DNA of 20,653 bases from an uncultured Dorea sp. (GTDB taxonomy: Bacteria; Bacillota; Clostridia; Lachnospirales; Lachnospiraceae), in assembly GCA_900550865.1 (NCBI GenBank), contig URTM01000038.1, forward strand, positions 1 to 20,653. Direction: 5' to 3'. Every line of letters begins with the position of its first letter. Within the stretch, counting starts at the first letter, position 1. This document shows, piece after piece, positions 1 through 8,919 of the stretch. The position numbers and the translations under genes are program-made. A model generated the notes under the pieces. The model had not been told where the DNA came from, did no database searches, and saw nothing but the letters and a program-made list of their open reading frames with translations.

Positions 1-1769
1 GAGAGTTCAAGGAGATGTTCCCCGATAACGCAGTGGAATATTTTGTCTCCTACTATGATTACTACCAGCCGGAGGCTTATGTCCCATCCTCAGATACCTA
101 CATTGCGAAGGATTCCTCCGTGAATGAAGAGATTGATAAGCTGAGATTATCGGCAACGGCAGCATTGATCGAGCGCAGGGATGTGATCGTAATTGCCAGC
201 GTTTCCTGTATCTATGGTCTTGGTGAACCGGAAAACTTTGAACAGATGATGGTATCGCTCCGACCGGGGATGGAGAAGGACAGAGATGAAGTCTTACGTC
301 AGCTGATAGATATTCAATATGACAGAAATGATATGGATTTCAAGCGCGGAACATTCCGGGTACGAGGCGATACGGTAGAAGTTGTACCGGCAGACCGGGG
401 CGATACGGCTATCCGGGTGGAATTCTTCGGAGATGAGATTGACCGGATTTCAGAGATAGACATGCTTACCGGAGAGATTAAAAATACATTGAATCATATT
501 GCAATATTCCCGGCTTCCCATTACGTTGTACCGAAGGAACGTATGGAGAGAGCAATAAAAAATATCGAGATTGAACTGGAAGAACAGGTAAAATATTTCA
601 AAGCAGAAGGGAAGCTTCTGGAAGCACAGAGAATTGCGGAACGTACAAATTTTGATATAGAAATGATGCGCGAGACCGGATTCTGTTCAGGAATTGAGAA
701 CTACTCCAGGCATCTGGCAGGACTTGCTCCGGGGCAGCCACCGAATACATTGATGGATTATTTCCCGGATGATTTTATCATAATGATCGATGAGTCGCAC
801 AAGACGGTTCCGCAGATTGGTGGTATGTATCACGGCGATCAGTCGAGAAAGCGTACACTGGTAGAGTATGGATTCCGTCTGCCATCGGCACTGGACAACC
901 GTCCGCTAAGTTTTGAAGAATTTGAAAGTAAGATCGATCAGGTCATGTTCGTGTCTGCAACACCGGGGAAATATGAAGAAGAGCATGAACTTTTAAGAGC
1001 CGAGCAGGTAATCCGGCCGACCGGACTTCTGGATCCGGAAGTGGAAGTGCGTCCGGTAGAAGGACAGATTGATGATCTGATCGGAGAAGTGAATAAAGAG
1101 ATTGCCAATAAGCACAAAATACTGATAACAACCCTGACCAAGCGTATGGCGGAAGATCTTACCGATTATATGCGTGAGCTGGGGATCCGTGTGCGTTACC
1201 TGCATTCAGATATTGATACACTGGAACGTACCGAGATCGTAAGAGATATGCGTCTGGACGTATTCGATGTTCTGGTCGGCATTAATCTTCTGCGGGAAGG
1301 ACTGGACATTCCGGAGATCACATTGGTTGCGATCCTGGATGCGGATAAAGAAGGATTTTTGCGTTCCGAGACGTCTCTGATCCAGACAATCGGCCGTGCG
1401 GCCCGTAATGCAGAAGGTCATGTGATCATGTATGCAGATACGATTACGGATTCTATGCGTGCGGCACTGGATGAGACGCAGCGAAGACGTGAAGTGCAGA
1501 TGGCATATAATAAAGAACATGGCATTACACCGAAGACAATCCAGAAAGCAGTACGGGATCTGATCTCGGTATCCAAGAAGGTAGCGGCTTCTGAATTACA
1601 GATGGAAAAAGATCCGGAATCCATGAGCGAGAAAGAATTAGAGAAGCTGATCAAAGAACTGGAGAAGCAGATGAAGAAAGCGGCAGCAGATCTGAACTTT
1701 GAAGCGGCAGCAGAACTCAGGGATAAGTTAATAGAGCTTAAGAAGACACTACAGGAAATAAAGATATAG
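1..1769 (+). CDS. uvrB: UvrABC excinuclease subunit B (UvrB), 5'-truncated by the window edge
   Basis: UvrB is the damage-verifying, helicase-like subunit of nucleotide excision repair: it is loaded on DNA by UvrA and recruits UvrC. The reading frame is open from base 3 (EFKE precedes the first Met at base 15), so the gene starts upstream of the window. About 588 residues are present against a usual 650-680, so the N-terminal Walker A segment is missing. Seen in order: the beta-hairpin motif YYDYYQPEAYVP (fragment residues 17-28), the DESH Walker B box (about 263), the SATPG motif, the helicase motif VI stretch QTIGRAARN, and a C-terminal UVR domain (about the last 40 residues, NFEAAAELRDKL) that contacts UvrC. 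uvrA follows after 22 bases, so the two are probably cotranscribed. The truncation reflects the window boundary, not gene damage. Confidence 0.98.
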   Translation, partial: EFKEMFPDNAVEYFVSYYDYYQPEAYVPSSDTYIAKDSSVNEEIDKLRLSATAALIERRDVIVIASVSCIYGLGEPENFEQMMVSLRPGMEKDRDEVLRQLIDIQYDRNDMDFKRGTFRVRGDTVEVVPADRGDTAIRVEFFGDEIDRISEIDMLTGEIKNTLNHIAIFPASHYVVPKERMERAIKNIEIELEEQVKYFKAEGKLLEAQRIAERTNFDIEMMRETGFCSGIENYSRHLAGLAPGQPPNTLMDYFPDDFIIMIDESHKTVPQIGGMYHGDQSRKRTLVEYGFRLPSALDNRPLSFEEFESKIDQVMFVSATPGKYEEEHELLRAEQVIRPTGLLDPEVEVRPVEGQIDDLIGEVNKEIANKHKILITTLTKRMAEDLTDYMRELGIRVRYLHSDIDTLERTEIVRDMRLDVFDVLVGINLLREGLDIPEITLVAILDADKEGFLRSETSLIQTIGRAARNAEGHVIMYADTITDSMRAALDETQRRREVQMAYNKEHGITPKTIQKAVRDLISVSKKVAASELQMEKDPESMSEKELEKLIKELEKQMKKAAADLNFEAAAELRDKLIELKKTLQEIKI

Positions 1770-1791
1770 AAAAAGGAGATCATACATTCAC

Positions 1792-4635
1792 ATGTCACAG
1801 GAAAAAGATTCAAGACAATATATCAAGATCAGAGGAGCAAATGAACACAATCTGAAGAATGTAGACGTAGACATACCAAGAGACAAACTGGTGGTACTGA
1901 CCGGTCTCAGCGGATCAGGAAAATCATCACTGGCGTTTGATACAATTTATGCGGAAGGACAGAGAAGATATATGGAATCACTGTCTTCTTACGCTAGACA
2001 GTTCCTGGGACAGATGGAAAAGCCGGATGTAGAGAGCATCGAAGGACTATCTCCGGCAATATCCATTGACCAGAAATCTACGAACCGCAACCCAAGATCT
2101 ACTGTGGGAACCGTAACGGAAATCTATGATTATTTCCGATTATTATATGCAAGAGTGGGAATCCCGCATTGTCCGAAATGTGGCCGCGAGATCAAGAAGC
2201 AGACAGTAGACCAGATGGTAGAACAGATCATGGGAATGCCGGAGAGAACTAAGCTCCAGCTTCTGGCTCCGGTTGTAAGAGGAAGAAAGGGAACCCATGT
2301 AAAATTACTGGAACGCGCCAAGAAGAGTGGATATGTCCGCGTCAGAATTGATGGCAATATGTACGAACTGTCGGAAGAAATCAAGCTGGATAAGAACATC
2401 AAACATAATATAGAGATTGTTGTGGACCGTCTGGTAGTAAAAGAAGGCATCGAACAGCGTCTGACTGATTCGATTGAAAATGTACTGAATCTGGCAGAAG
2501 GGCTGATGACTGTAGATGTGATCGGCGGGGAGCCGGTTCAGTTCAGTGAAAGCTTTTCCTGCCCGGACTGTGGAATCAGTATTGAAGAGATTGAACCGAG
2601 AAGCTTTTCATTCAATAATCCATTCGGTGCTTGTCCGGAGTGTTTCGGACTGGGATACAAGATGGAATTTGATGAAGATCTGATGATTCCAGATAAACGT
2701 CTCAGCATCAGTGAAGGTGCGATCACCGTTATGGGATGGCAGTCCTGCACGGACAAAAAGAGCTTCACGTATGCAATTTTGGATGCACTGAGCAGAGAAT
2801 ATGATTTTTCACTGGACACACCGTTCGAGGATTATCCGAAAGAAATCCATGATGTCCTGATTCATGGAACAAATGGAAAAGAAGTGAAAGTTTATTATAA
2901 AGGACAGCGCGGAGAAGGCGTTTATGATGTGGCATTTGAAGGTCTGATCCGAAATGTAGAGCGCCGTTACCGTGAGACTTCATCGGAAACGATGAAAGCA
3001 GAATACGAAGAATTCATGAATATCACACCGTGTCATGCATGTAAAGGCCAGCGTCTGAAACCGGGAGCACTGGCAGTTACTGTCGGAGACAAAAATATTT
3101 CCGAACTGACAGGAATGTCGATTGAAAAACTGCAGGCATTTTTAAAAGAACTGAAGCTTACGAACCAGCAGATGATGATCGGCGGACAGATCCTGAAAGA
3201 GATCAATTCCAGAATCCAGTTCCTGATGGATGTCGGACTGAACTATCTGACACTTGGAAGAGCAACAGGAACGCTTTCCGGAGGTGAAGCACAGAGAATC
3301 CGTCTGGCAACACAGATCGGCTCCGGGCTTGTGGGTGTGGCATATATTCTGGACGAGCCAAGTATCGGACTGCATCAGAGAGACAATGATAAATTACTCG
3401 GAACTTTAAAACATCTGCGGGATCTTGGCAACTCCGTGATCGTGGTCGAGCACGATGAAGATACGATGAGGGAAGCAGACTTTATCGTGGATATCGGACC
3501 GGGAGCAGGAGAGCACGGCGGCGAAGTGGTTGCAACGGGAAATGCAGAAGAAATCATGCAGAATGATAAATCGGTAACCGGAGCTTATCTGAGTGGAAGA
3601 ATCAAGATCCCGGTTCCAGAGACAAGAAGAACACCGACAGGATGGCTGAAAGTACTCGGAGCGCAGGAAAATAACCTGAAGAATATAGACGTGAACTTTC
3701 CGCTTGGCGTGATGACCTGTGTTACCGGTGTGTCCGGTTCGGGAAAGAGCTCACTTGTGAACCAGATCCTCTATAAACGTCTGGCAAGAGACCTGAACCG
3801 TGCAAGAACCATTCCGGGCAGACACAAAGGCATCGAGGGACTGGAACAGCTGGACAAGGTGATCAACATCGACCAATCTCCGATCGGGCGGACTCCGAGA
3901 TCCAATCCGGCAACCTATACCGGAGTATTTGACCTAATCAGGGATCTGTTCGCAGCAACACCGGATGCAAAAGCAAGAGGGTATAAAAAAGGAAGATTCA
4001 GTTTTAACGTCAAAGGAGGACGATGCGAGGCCTGCAGCGGAGACGGAATCATTAAGATCGAGATGCATTTCCTGCCGGATGTCTATGTCCCATGTGAAGT
4101 ATGTAAGGGTAAACGTTACAACAGAGAGACACTGGAGGTAAAATACAAAGGAAAGAGTATCTATGATGTTCTGGACATGACGGTAGAAGAAGCGATGCAT
4201 TTCTTTGAAAATGTACCGAGTATCCGCAGAAAGATGGAGACTTTATACGATGTCGGGCTTTCTTATATCCGTCTGGGACAGCCGTCTACAACACTATCCG
4301 GAGGAGAAGCGCAGCGTATCAAGCTGGCAACAGAGCTGAGTAAGAGAAGTACCGGAAAGACGATCTATATCCTGGACGAGCCGACGACGGGACTGCATTT
4401 TGCCGATGTCCATAAGCTGACAGAGATTCTGCACAGACTGACAGAAGATGGCAATACAGTCATTGTAATTGAACACAATCTGGACGTGATAAAGACAGCA
4501 GACTACATCATCGACATCGGTCCGGAAGGCGGCGATAAAGGTGGTACCGTGATTGCAGAGGGAACACCGGAAGAAGTTGCGGAGAGTCCGGTATCTTATA
4601 CAGGAAAGTATATAAAACCAATGCTGGAACGGTAG
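1792..4635 (+). CDS. uvrA: UvrABC excinuclease subunit A (UvrA)
   Basis: UvrA is the ABC-type ATPase dimer that finds bulky DNA lesions and loads UvrB. The 947-residue protein is full length for the family. It carries two ATPase modules: Walker A GLSGSGKSS at residues 38-46 and GVSGSGKSS near 646, with signature motifs LSGGEAQRI near 497 and 835, each followed by an ILDEP Walker B box. Zinc-site cysteine pairs are visible as CPKCG (about 127), CPDCG (257), CPECFG (about 282), CHACKG (about 415), CEACSG (about 745) and CEVCKG (about 768). The ATG is preceded by AAAAGGAG (1771-1778), about 13 bases upstream, a rather long spacing; the N-terminus aligns with the family. It lies 22 bases after uvrB, in line with an SOS-type uvrBA operon whose promoter is outside the window. 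Confidence 0.99.
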   Translation: MSQEKDSRQYIKIRGANEHNLKNVDVDIPRDKLVVLTGLSGSGKSSLAFDTIYAEGQRRYMESLSSYARQFLGQMEKPDVESIEGLSPAISIDQKSTNRNPRSTVGTVTEIYDYFRLLYARVGIPHCPKCGREIKKQTVDQMVEQIMGMPERTKLQLLAPVVRGRKGTHVKLLERAKKSGYVRVRIDGNMYELSEEIKLDKNIKHNIEIVVDRLVVKEGIEQRLTDSIENVLNLAEGLMTVDVIGGEPVQFSESFSCPDCGISIEEIEPRSFSFNNPFGACPECFGLGYKMEFDEDLMIPDKRLSISEGAITVMGWQSCTDKKSFTYAILDALSREYDFSLDTPFEDYPKEIHDVLIHGTNGKEVKVYYKGQRGEGVYDVAFEGLIRNVERRYRETSSETMKAEYEEFMNITPCHACKGQRLKPGALAVTVGDKNISELTGMSIEKLQAFLKELKLTNQQMMIGGQILKEINSRIQFLMDVGLNYLTLGRATGTLSGGEAQRIRLATQIGSGLVGVAYILDEPSIGLHQRDNDKLLGTLKHLRDLGNSVIVVEHDEDTMREADFIVDIGPGAGEHGGEVVATGNAEEIMQNDKSVTGAYLSGRIKIPVPETRRTPTGWLKVLGAQENNLKNIDVNFPLGVMTCVTGVSGSGKSSLVNQILYKRLARDLNRARTIPGRHKGIEGLEQLDKVINIDQSPIGRTPRSNPATYTGVFDLIRDLFAATPDAKARGYKKGRFSFNVKGGRCEACSGDGIIKIEMHFLPDVYVPCEVCKGKRYNRETLEVKYKGKSIYDVLDMTVEEAMHFFENVPSIRRKMETLYDVGLSYIRLGQPSTTLSGGEAQRIKLATELSKRSTGKTIYILDEPTTGLHFADVHKLTEILHRLTEDGNTVIVIEHNLDVIKTADYIIDIGPEGGDKGGTVIAEGTPEEVAESPVSYTGKYIKPMLER

Positions 4636-4636
4636 A

Positions 4637-4679
4637 AATATGACATTTTGTTCAACACATCGGGCGGATTCGTCATATT
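4637..4679 (+). repeat. Perfect 8-bp inverted repeat after uvrA
   Basis: AATATGAC (4637-4644) and its exact reverse complement GTCATATT (4672-4679) flank a 27-base spacer starting one base after the uvrA stop. The downstream arm is not followed by a T-run, so it is not a standard intrinsic terminator. It may be a weak 3'-end hairpin or a protein site; the function is unknown. The rest of the gap to mreB is AT-rich and holds no gene. Confidence 0.4.
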
Positions 4680-4760
4680 GTAATATTTATGTAAAAAGGT
4701 TCACAAAGATTTAAGCAAAATGGGTCTTTTTATTTTAAATGATTTTGATTATAATGGGAA

Positions 4761-4788
4761 CATGCTCAAAAATAGCATGTGATATAAT
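4761..4788 (+). promoter_or_regulatory. Extended -10 promoter with overlapping palindrome upstream of mreB/mbl
   Basis: TGATATAAT (4780-4788) is a perfect extended -10 element (TGN plus TATAAT). No good -35 lies 16-18 bp upstream, which fits the extended -10 class. The spacer is occupied by a perfect inverted repeat, CATGCT (4761-4766) and AGCATG (4774-4779), with a 7-base centre. It abuts the TG element and could be an operator. Transcription would start near 4795, giving a leader of about 47 bases. That leader contains a small hairpin (TATCTT 4791-4796, AAGATA 4801-4806). Confidence 0.6.
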
Positions 4789-4841
4789 CATATCTTACCA
4801 AAGATAGGAATATAGACAGCTTGATGAAGGGAGAATTGGGA

Positions 4842-5831
4842 ATGTCAGTAGATCTTGGAATTGATTTGGGAACCGCCAGCGTACTGGTGTATGTAAAAGG
4901 AAAGGGTGTTATTCTAAAAGAGCCTTCTGTTGTAGCGTATGACAGAGATACGAATGCAATCAAGGCAATCGGAGAAGAAGCAAGACTGATGCTTGGAAGA
5001 ACTCCGGGAAATATTGTGGCAGTCAGACCTTTGAGACAGGGCGTGATTTCAGACTATACAGTAACAGAAAAAATGATCAAATATTTCGTGCAGAAAGCAC
5101 TTGGAAAGCGTACGTTCAAGAAGCCGAGAATCAGCATCTGTGTACCAAGCGGGGTTACAGAGGTAGAACGTAAGGCAGTAGAAGAGGCTACTTATGCGGC
5201 AGGTGCAAGAGAGGTACATCTGATCGAAGAACCGGTAGCGGCAGCAATCGGTGCAGGAATCGATATTTCAAAACCATGCGGTAATATGATCGTTGATATT
5301 GGAGGAGGTACATCCGACATTGCCGTTATCTCACTTGGCGGAACGGTTGTAAATACATCACTGAAGATTGCCGGAGATGATTTCGACGAGGCAATTGTCC
5401 GTTATATGAGAAAGAAACATAATCTTCTGATCGGCGAAAGAACAGCGGAAGATATTAAGATCAAGATTGGGACAACCTATCCGCTGATCGAGGATGAGAC
5501 ACTGGAAGTCAGAGGAAGAAACTTAGTGACAGGACTTCCAAAGACGGTAACGGTAACTTCGACAGAGACAGAAGAAGCTCTCCGCGAGACAACAGGACAG
5601 ATCGTAGAGGCTGTTATCAGCGTACTTGAGAGAACACCGCCAGAGCTTTCCGCAGATATCCTCGACAGAGGAATCATGCTGACCGGAGGCGGATCTATGT
5701 TACGCGGTATGGAAGAACTGATCGAAGAGAAGACTGGTATCAATACGATGACTGCAGATGACCCGATGAAGGTCGTAGCCATCGGAACCGGAGAATATGT
5801 AGAGTTCATGGGTGACAGAAAAGGAATCTAA
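4842..5831 (+). CDS. mreB: MreB/Mbl-family rod-shape actin homologue
   Basis: This is a bacterial actin that polymerises under the membrane and guides the elongation machinery for lateral wall synthesis. From ATG 4842 the protein has 329 residues, the usual family size. The nucleotide-binding elements are visible: phosphate loop 1 DLGIDLGTAS (residues 4-13), phosphate loop 2 VDIGGGTSD (about 150-158), and the adenosine motif MLTGGGSML (about 280). The family stretch GRTPGNIVAVRPL is present, and the text around it resembles Mbl of Bacillus slightly more than MreB. I chose ATG 4842 because AAGGGAG (4827-4833) sits 8 bases upstream and the protein then begins right at the conserved core; in-frame TTG 4821 and ATG 4824 would add residues the family lacks. 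mreC and mreD are not adjacent, so this is a stand-alone copy, likely transcribed from its own promoter. Confidence 0.96.
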   Translation: MSVDLGIDLGTASVLVYVKGKGVILKEPSVVAYDRDTNAIKAIGEEARLMLGRTPGNIVAVRPLRQGVISDYTVTEKMIKYFVQKALGKRTFKKPRISICVPSGVTEVERKAVEEATYAAGAREVHLIEEPVAAAIGAGIDISKPCGNMIVDIGGGTSDIAVISLGGTVVNTSLKIAGDDFDEAIVRYMRKKHNLLIGERTAEDIKIKIGTTYPLIEDETLEVRGRNLVTGLPKTVTVTSTETEEALRETTGQIVEAVISVLERTPPELSADILDRGIMLTGGGSMLRGMEELIEEKTGINTMTADDPMKVVAIGTGEYVEFMGDRKGI

Positions 5832-5868
5832 ACTGTCGTGCGTTTGAAAATGGAGATATGACAGAAAA

Positions 5869-5917
5869 AAATTCGTAAAGAAATTCGTAAAAGAATCCGT
5901 AAATGAACTCGGGTGAG
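5869..5917 (+). repeat. Four degenerate 12-13-bp tandem units in the recD2 leader
   Basis: Starting at 5869, 5881, 5894 and 5906 are near-copies of the unit AAATTCGTAAAG; the last (AACTCGGGTGAG) is most diverged and contains the recD2 ribosome binding site GGGTGAG (5911-5917). They fill half the 95-base gap between mreB and recD2. They may come from replication slippage; a role in translation is only a guess. Confidence 0.55.
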
Positions 5918-5926
5918 TGAAATCGA

Positions 5927-8140
5927 ATGGAAGAGATAAAAGGATACGTAGAACATATAGTTTACCGTAATGAAGACAACGGGTACACGGTATTCCATCT
6001 GAATAATTCAGATGGAGAAGTGACCTGTGTCGGCAGTTTTCATTATATTGAAGAAGGTGAACTACTAAGACTGAAAGGAGGCTATACAACGCATAAGATG
6101 TATGGCCTTCAGTTCGCTGTAGAGGAATCCGAGATCTGTGAACCGGAAGATCTGGTATCCATCGAACGATATCTGGGATCCGGTGCAATCAAAGGAGTCG
6201 GGGCCTCTCTGGCGGGAAAGATCGTGAAAAAATTCAAGGAAGATACCTTCCGGATCATCGAAGAAGAGCCGGAACGGCTGGCGGAGATCAAAGGAATCAG
6301 TGAACGGAAAGCACGAGAGATCGCTTCGCAGGTAGAAGAGAAGAAAGATATGCGTCAGGCAATGATCTATCTGCAGAAGTTTGGAATTTCCACAACACTG
6401 GCAGCGAAGATCTATCAGCATTACGGACGCAATGTCTACCGGACGATTGAAGAGAATCCGTATCATCTGGCAGATCATGTGCCGGGAGTGGGATTTAAGA
6501 CGGCTGATGAGATAGCAATGAAGATCGGGATACATACAGATTCTGATTTCCGGATCCGGAGTGGGATATTTTATACGTTACAACAGAGTGTGAATGAAGG
6601 ACACGTTTATCTGTATCAGGATGCACTGTTGAGAGAGACGGGAGATCTTTTGGGAGTACAGATCCAGGATATGGAGAAATATCTTATGGATCTTATGATG
6701 GAAAAGAAGATCGTCATGAAGCAGTCCGAACAGAGAGTGCGGGTGTATACATCCCACTATTATTATATGGAACTGAACACCGCAAAGATGCTGCATGGTC
6801 TGAATCTTGATTTTGAAGTGGCAGATGTGACACTTCTTCACAGGATCAATCAGATCGAAAAAAATACGGATCTCTATCTGGATGAGATGCAGAAGGATGC
6901 GGTGATGGAAGCTGTCAGACACGGTCTGATGATACTGACCGGAGGACCTGGTACCGGTAAGACAACGACGATCAATGCGATGATCCATTTCTTCGAAAGT
7001 GAAGGACTGGATATCTATCTGGCAGCACCGACCGGAAGAGCAGCAAAGCGTATGACAGAAGCAACCGGATGTGAGGCTCAGACGATCCATCGGCTGCTGG
7101 AAGTATCCGGCAATCCGGACGATGAGACGATCGGCGGATTTCAGCGGAATGCAGAAAACCCGCTGGAAGCAGATGTGATCATCATAGATGAGATGTCGAT
7201 GGTAGATCTGCCGCTAATGTATGCATTGTTGAATGCAATCGTGCCGGGAACCCGTGTGATTCTGGTAGGAGACGTGAATCAGCTTCCGAGTGTAGGTCCG
7301 GGAAGCGTATTGAAAGACATTATTTCATCGGAATGTTTCCCGGTAGTAAAACTTACAAAGATCTTCCGGCAGGCAGGCGAGAGTGATATTATCGTCAATG
7401 CCCACAAGATCAATCGGGGTGAGCCGGTTGTACTGGATAACAAAAGTATGGATTTCTTCTTTCTGAAGCGTGATGATACCAATATGATCATCAGCAATAT
7501 CATTACGCTGATCCAGAAGAAGCTTCCGAAATTCGTGAATGCATCAGAAGCGGATATCCAGGTGCTGACACCGATGAGAAAAGGACAGCTTGGCGTGGAA
7601 CGGATCAATAAGATCCTACAGGAATACTTAAATCCGCCAAAGCCTGGCAAACAGGAAAAAGAATATGGAGATCACCTGTTTCGTGAGGGGGACAAGGTGA
7701 TGCAGATCAAGAATAATTACCAGCTTGAGTGGGAGATCACTACTCGTTACGGAATGACGATCGATAAAGGAATCGGTGTATTCAACGGAGATATGGGGAT
7801 TATTAAGAAGATTAATACATACGAAGAGACGGTAACGGTCGAATATGATGAGAAGAAGCAGGTAAAATATCCATATAATCTGCTGGATGAACTGGAACTT
7901 GCCTATGCGATCACGATCCATAAGGCGCAGGGAAGCGAATATCCGGCAGTTATCATCCCATTGTTACAGGGACCAAGACAGCTTTATTATAGAAATCTGC
8001 TCTATACGGCTGTCACAAGAGCAAGAAAATGTGTAACGGTGATCGGAAGTGAAAGCGTGTTCCAGGAGATGATACGCAACACGAACCAACAGAACCGTAA
8101 TACCAGTCTTGCAGAGCGAATCCGTGAATTTAATGCATAA
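5927..8140 (+). CDS. recD2: RecD2-type SF1B ATP-dependent DNA helicase (YrrC family)
   Basis: RecD2 is a 5'-3' DNA helicase of bacteria lacking RecBCD and acts in DNA damage tolerance and replication fork upkeep. The 737-residue protein shows the family order: an N-terminal OB-like segment (about 1-75), helix-hairpin-helix repeats (about 85-200, with GAIKGVG and GVGFKTADEI), then the helicase core. Core motifs are Walker A GGPGTGKT (339-346), Walker B IIDEMSMVD (D421), motif III GDVNQLPSVGPGS, motif IV KIFRQAGES, motif V ITIHKAQGSEYP and motif VI YTAVTRAR (693-700). ATG 5927 is the first start after an in-frame stop at 5918 and has GGGTGAG 9 bases upstream. No RecB or RecC is nearby, as expected for the RecD2 class. 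Its end overlaps comF, so the two are probably translated together. Confidence 0.97.
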   Translation: MEEIKGYVEHIVYRNEDNGYTVFHLNNSDGEVTCVGSFHYIEEGELLRLKGGYTTHKMYGLQFAVEESEICEPEDLVSIERYLGSGAIKGVGASLAGKIVKKFKEDTFRIIEEEPERLAEIKGISERKAREIASQVEEKKDMRQAMIYLQKFGISTTLAAKIYQHYGRNVYRTIEENPYHLADHVPGVGFKTADEIAMKIGIHTDSDFRIRSGIFYTLQQSVNEGHVYLYQDALLRETGDLLGVQIQDMEKYLMDLMMEKKIVMKQSEQRVRVYTSHYYYMELNTAKMLHGLNLDFEVADVTLLHRINQIEKNTDLYLDEMQKDAVMEAVRHGLMILTGGPGTGKTTTINAMIHFFESEGLDIYLAAPTGRAAKRMTEATGCEAQTIHRLLEVSGNPDDETIGGFQRNAENPLEADVIIIDEMSMVDLPLMYALLNAIVPGTRVILVGDVNQLPSVGPGSVLKDIISSECFPVVKLTKIFRQAGESDIIVNAHKINRGEPVVLDNKSMDFFFLKRDDTNMIISNIITLIQKKLPKFVNASEADIQVLTPMRKGQLGVERINKILQEYLNPPKPGKQEKEYGDHLFREGDKVMQIKNNYQLEWEITTRYGMTIDKGIGVFNGDMGIIKKINTYEETVTVEYDEKKQVKYPYNLLDELELAYAITIHKAQGSEYPAVIIPLLQGPRQLYYRNLLYTAVTRARKCVTVIGSESVFQEMIRNTNQQNRNTSLAERIREFNA

Positions 8141-8861
8141 AAGCATAATACAGTATATAAAAGATAAAATCATTATTCTGTTCTGGCCGGAGACCTGCCC
8201 GTTTTGTCAGAAAGTCTGTAAAGAAGGCATCTGTACAGAATGCAGGAAGAGACTGGAATCATTAAGAATCAGAGAACCAAGGTGTATGCAGTGCGGCAAG
8301 CAGATACGTAGTATGGAAAAGGAATACTGTTATGACTGTCTGCATACACATCATTATTATGAACAGGGATTGAGCCTGTGGAATCACAGGGATCCCGTGA
8401 ATCAGTCGATTTATCAGTTTAAATATCACAATCAGAGAAGATACGGGGAACTGTACAGTCAGGAACTCGTGAAAAATTTTTATAAAGAAGTTCATCACTG
8501 GAATCCGGATGTCATCATGCCGGTGCCGCTGCACTGGATGAGACGACGGAAAAGAGGATATAATCAGGCACAGATTCTTGCGGAAGAACTGGGGAGAATG
8601 CTGAACATTCCGGTGGACAGTAAAAGTCTGGTCAGAAGAAAGAAGACCAGTCCACAGAAGAAACTCGGACATGATGCTAGAAAAAAGAATTTAAAAAAAG
8701 CATTTGCAGTAAAACAGACGTTCCGTCCGGTAAGGAAAGTATTGCTTGTGGATGATATATACACAACAGGGAATACACTGGATGCGGTGGCAAAAGTATT
8801 AAAAGAAAAAGGCGTGGAGAATGTTTACTTTTTAACCATAAGTATTGGACAAGGATACTGA
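8133..8861 (+). CDS. comF: ComF-type phosphoribosyltransferase (ComFC/GntX family)
   Basis: ComFC-like proteins have an N-terminal zinc ribbon and a C-terminal phosphoribosyltransferase domain; in naturally competent Firmicutes they are needed for handling incoming DNA, by an unsettled mechanism. From ATG 8133 there are 242 residues. Cysteine pairs occur at 22/25 and 34/37 (CPFC, CTEC) and at 51/54 and 66/69 (CMQC, CYDC). The PRPP-binding loop LLVDDIYTTGNT has its paired Asp at 207-208. A basic stretch RRRKRGYNQAQ precedes it. The ATG overlaps the recD2 stop by 8 bases and has no strong Shine-Dalgarno, pointing to translational coupling; an in-frame TTG 8109 and GTG 8124 lie deeper in recD2 and are less likely. 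A promoter for the next operon sits inside the 3' end of this gene. Confidence 0.93.
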   Translation: MHKSIIQYIKDKIIILFWPETCPFCQKVCKEGICTECRKRLESLRIREPRCMQCGKQIRSMEKEYCYDCLHTHHYYEQGLSLWNHRDPVNQSIYQFKYHNQRRYGELYSQELVKNFYKEVHHWNPDVIMPVPLHWMRRRKRGYNQAQILAEELGRMLNIPVDSKSLVRRKKTSPQKKLGHDARKKNLKKAFAVKQTFRPVRKVLLVDDIYTTGNTLDAVAKVLKEKGVENVYFLTISIGQGY

Positions 8862-8874
8862 TATTTGTTATACT
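8846..8874 (+). promoter_or_regulatory. Sigma-A-type promoter inside the comF 3' end
   Basis: TGGACA (8846-8851) and TATACT (8869-8874) each match the consensus hexamers at 5 of 6 positions and are separated by exactly 17 bp. The start would be near 8881, leaving a leader of about 40 bases before the 131-residue membrane protein gene, which has GAGGTGA (8909-8915) as ribosome binding site. This likely drives the membrane-protein, cdaA, cdaR and HPr unit. The predicted site is not backed by expression data. Confidence 0.65.
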
Positions 8875-8919
8875 TAAAATGATGTTTAAATGGAATCAGT
8901 ATCATGTTGAGGTGAATAT

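Noticed and set aside
4684..4735. Terminator between uvrA and mreB ending in GGGTCTTTTTATTTT
   Set aside because: The T-rich stretch is suggestive, but only about six weak A-T pairs (AAAAAG with CTTTTT) could form upstream, too little to call.
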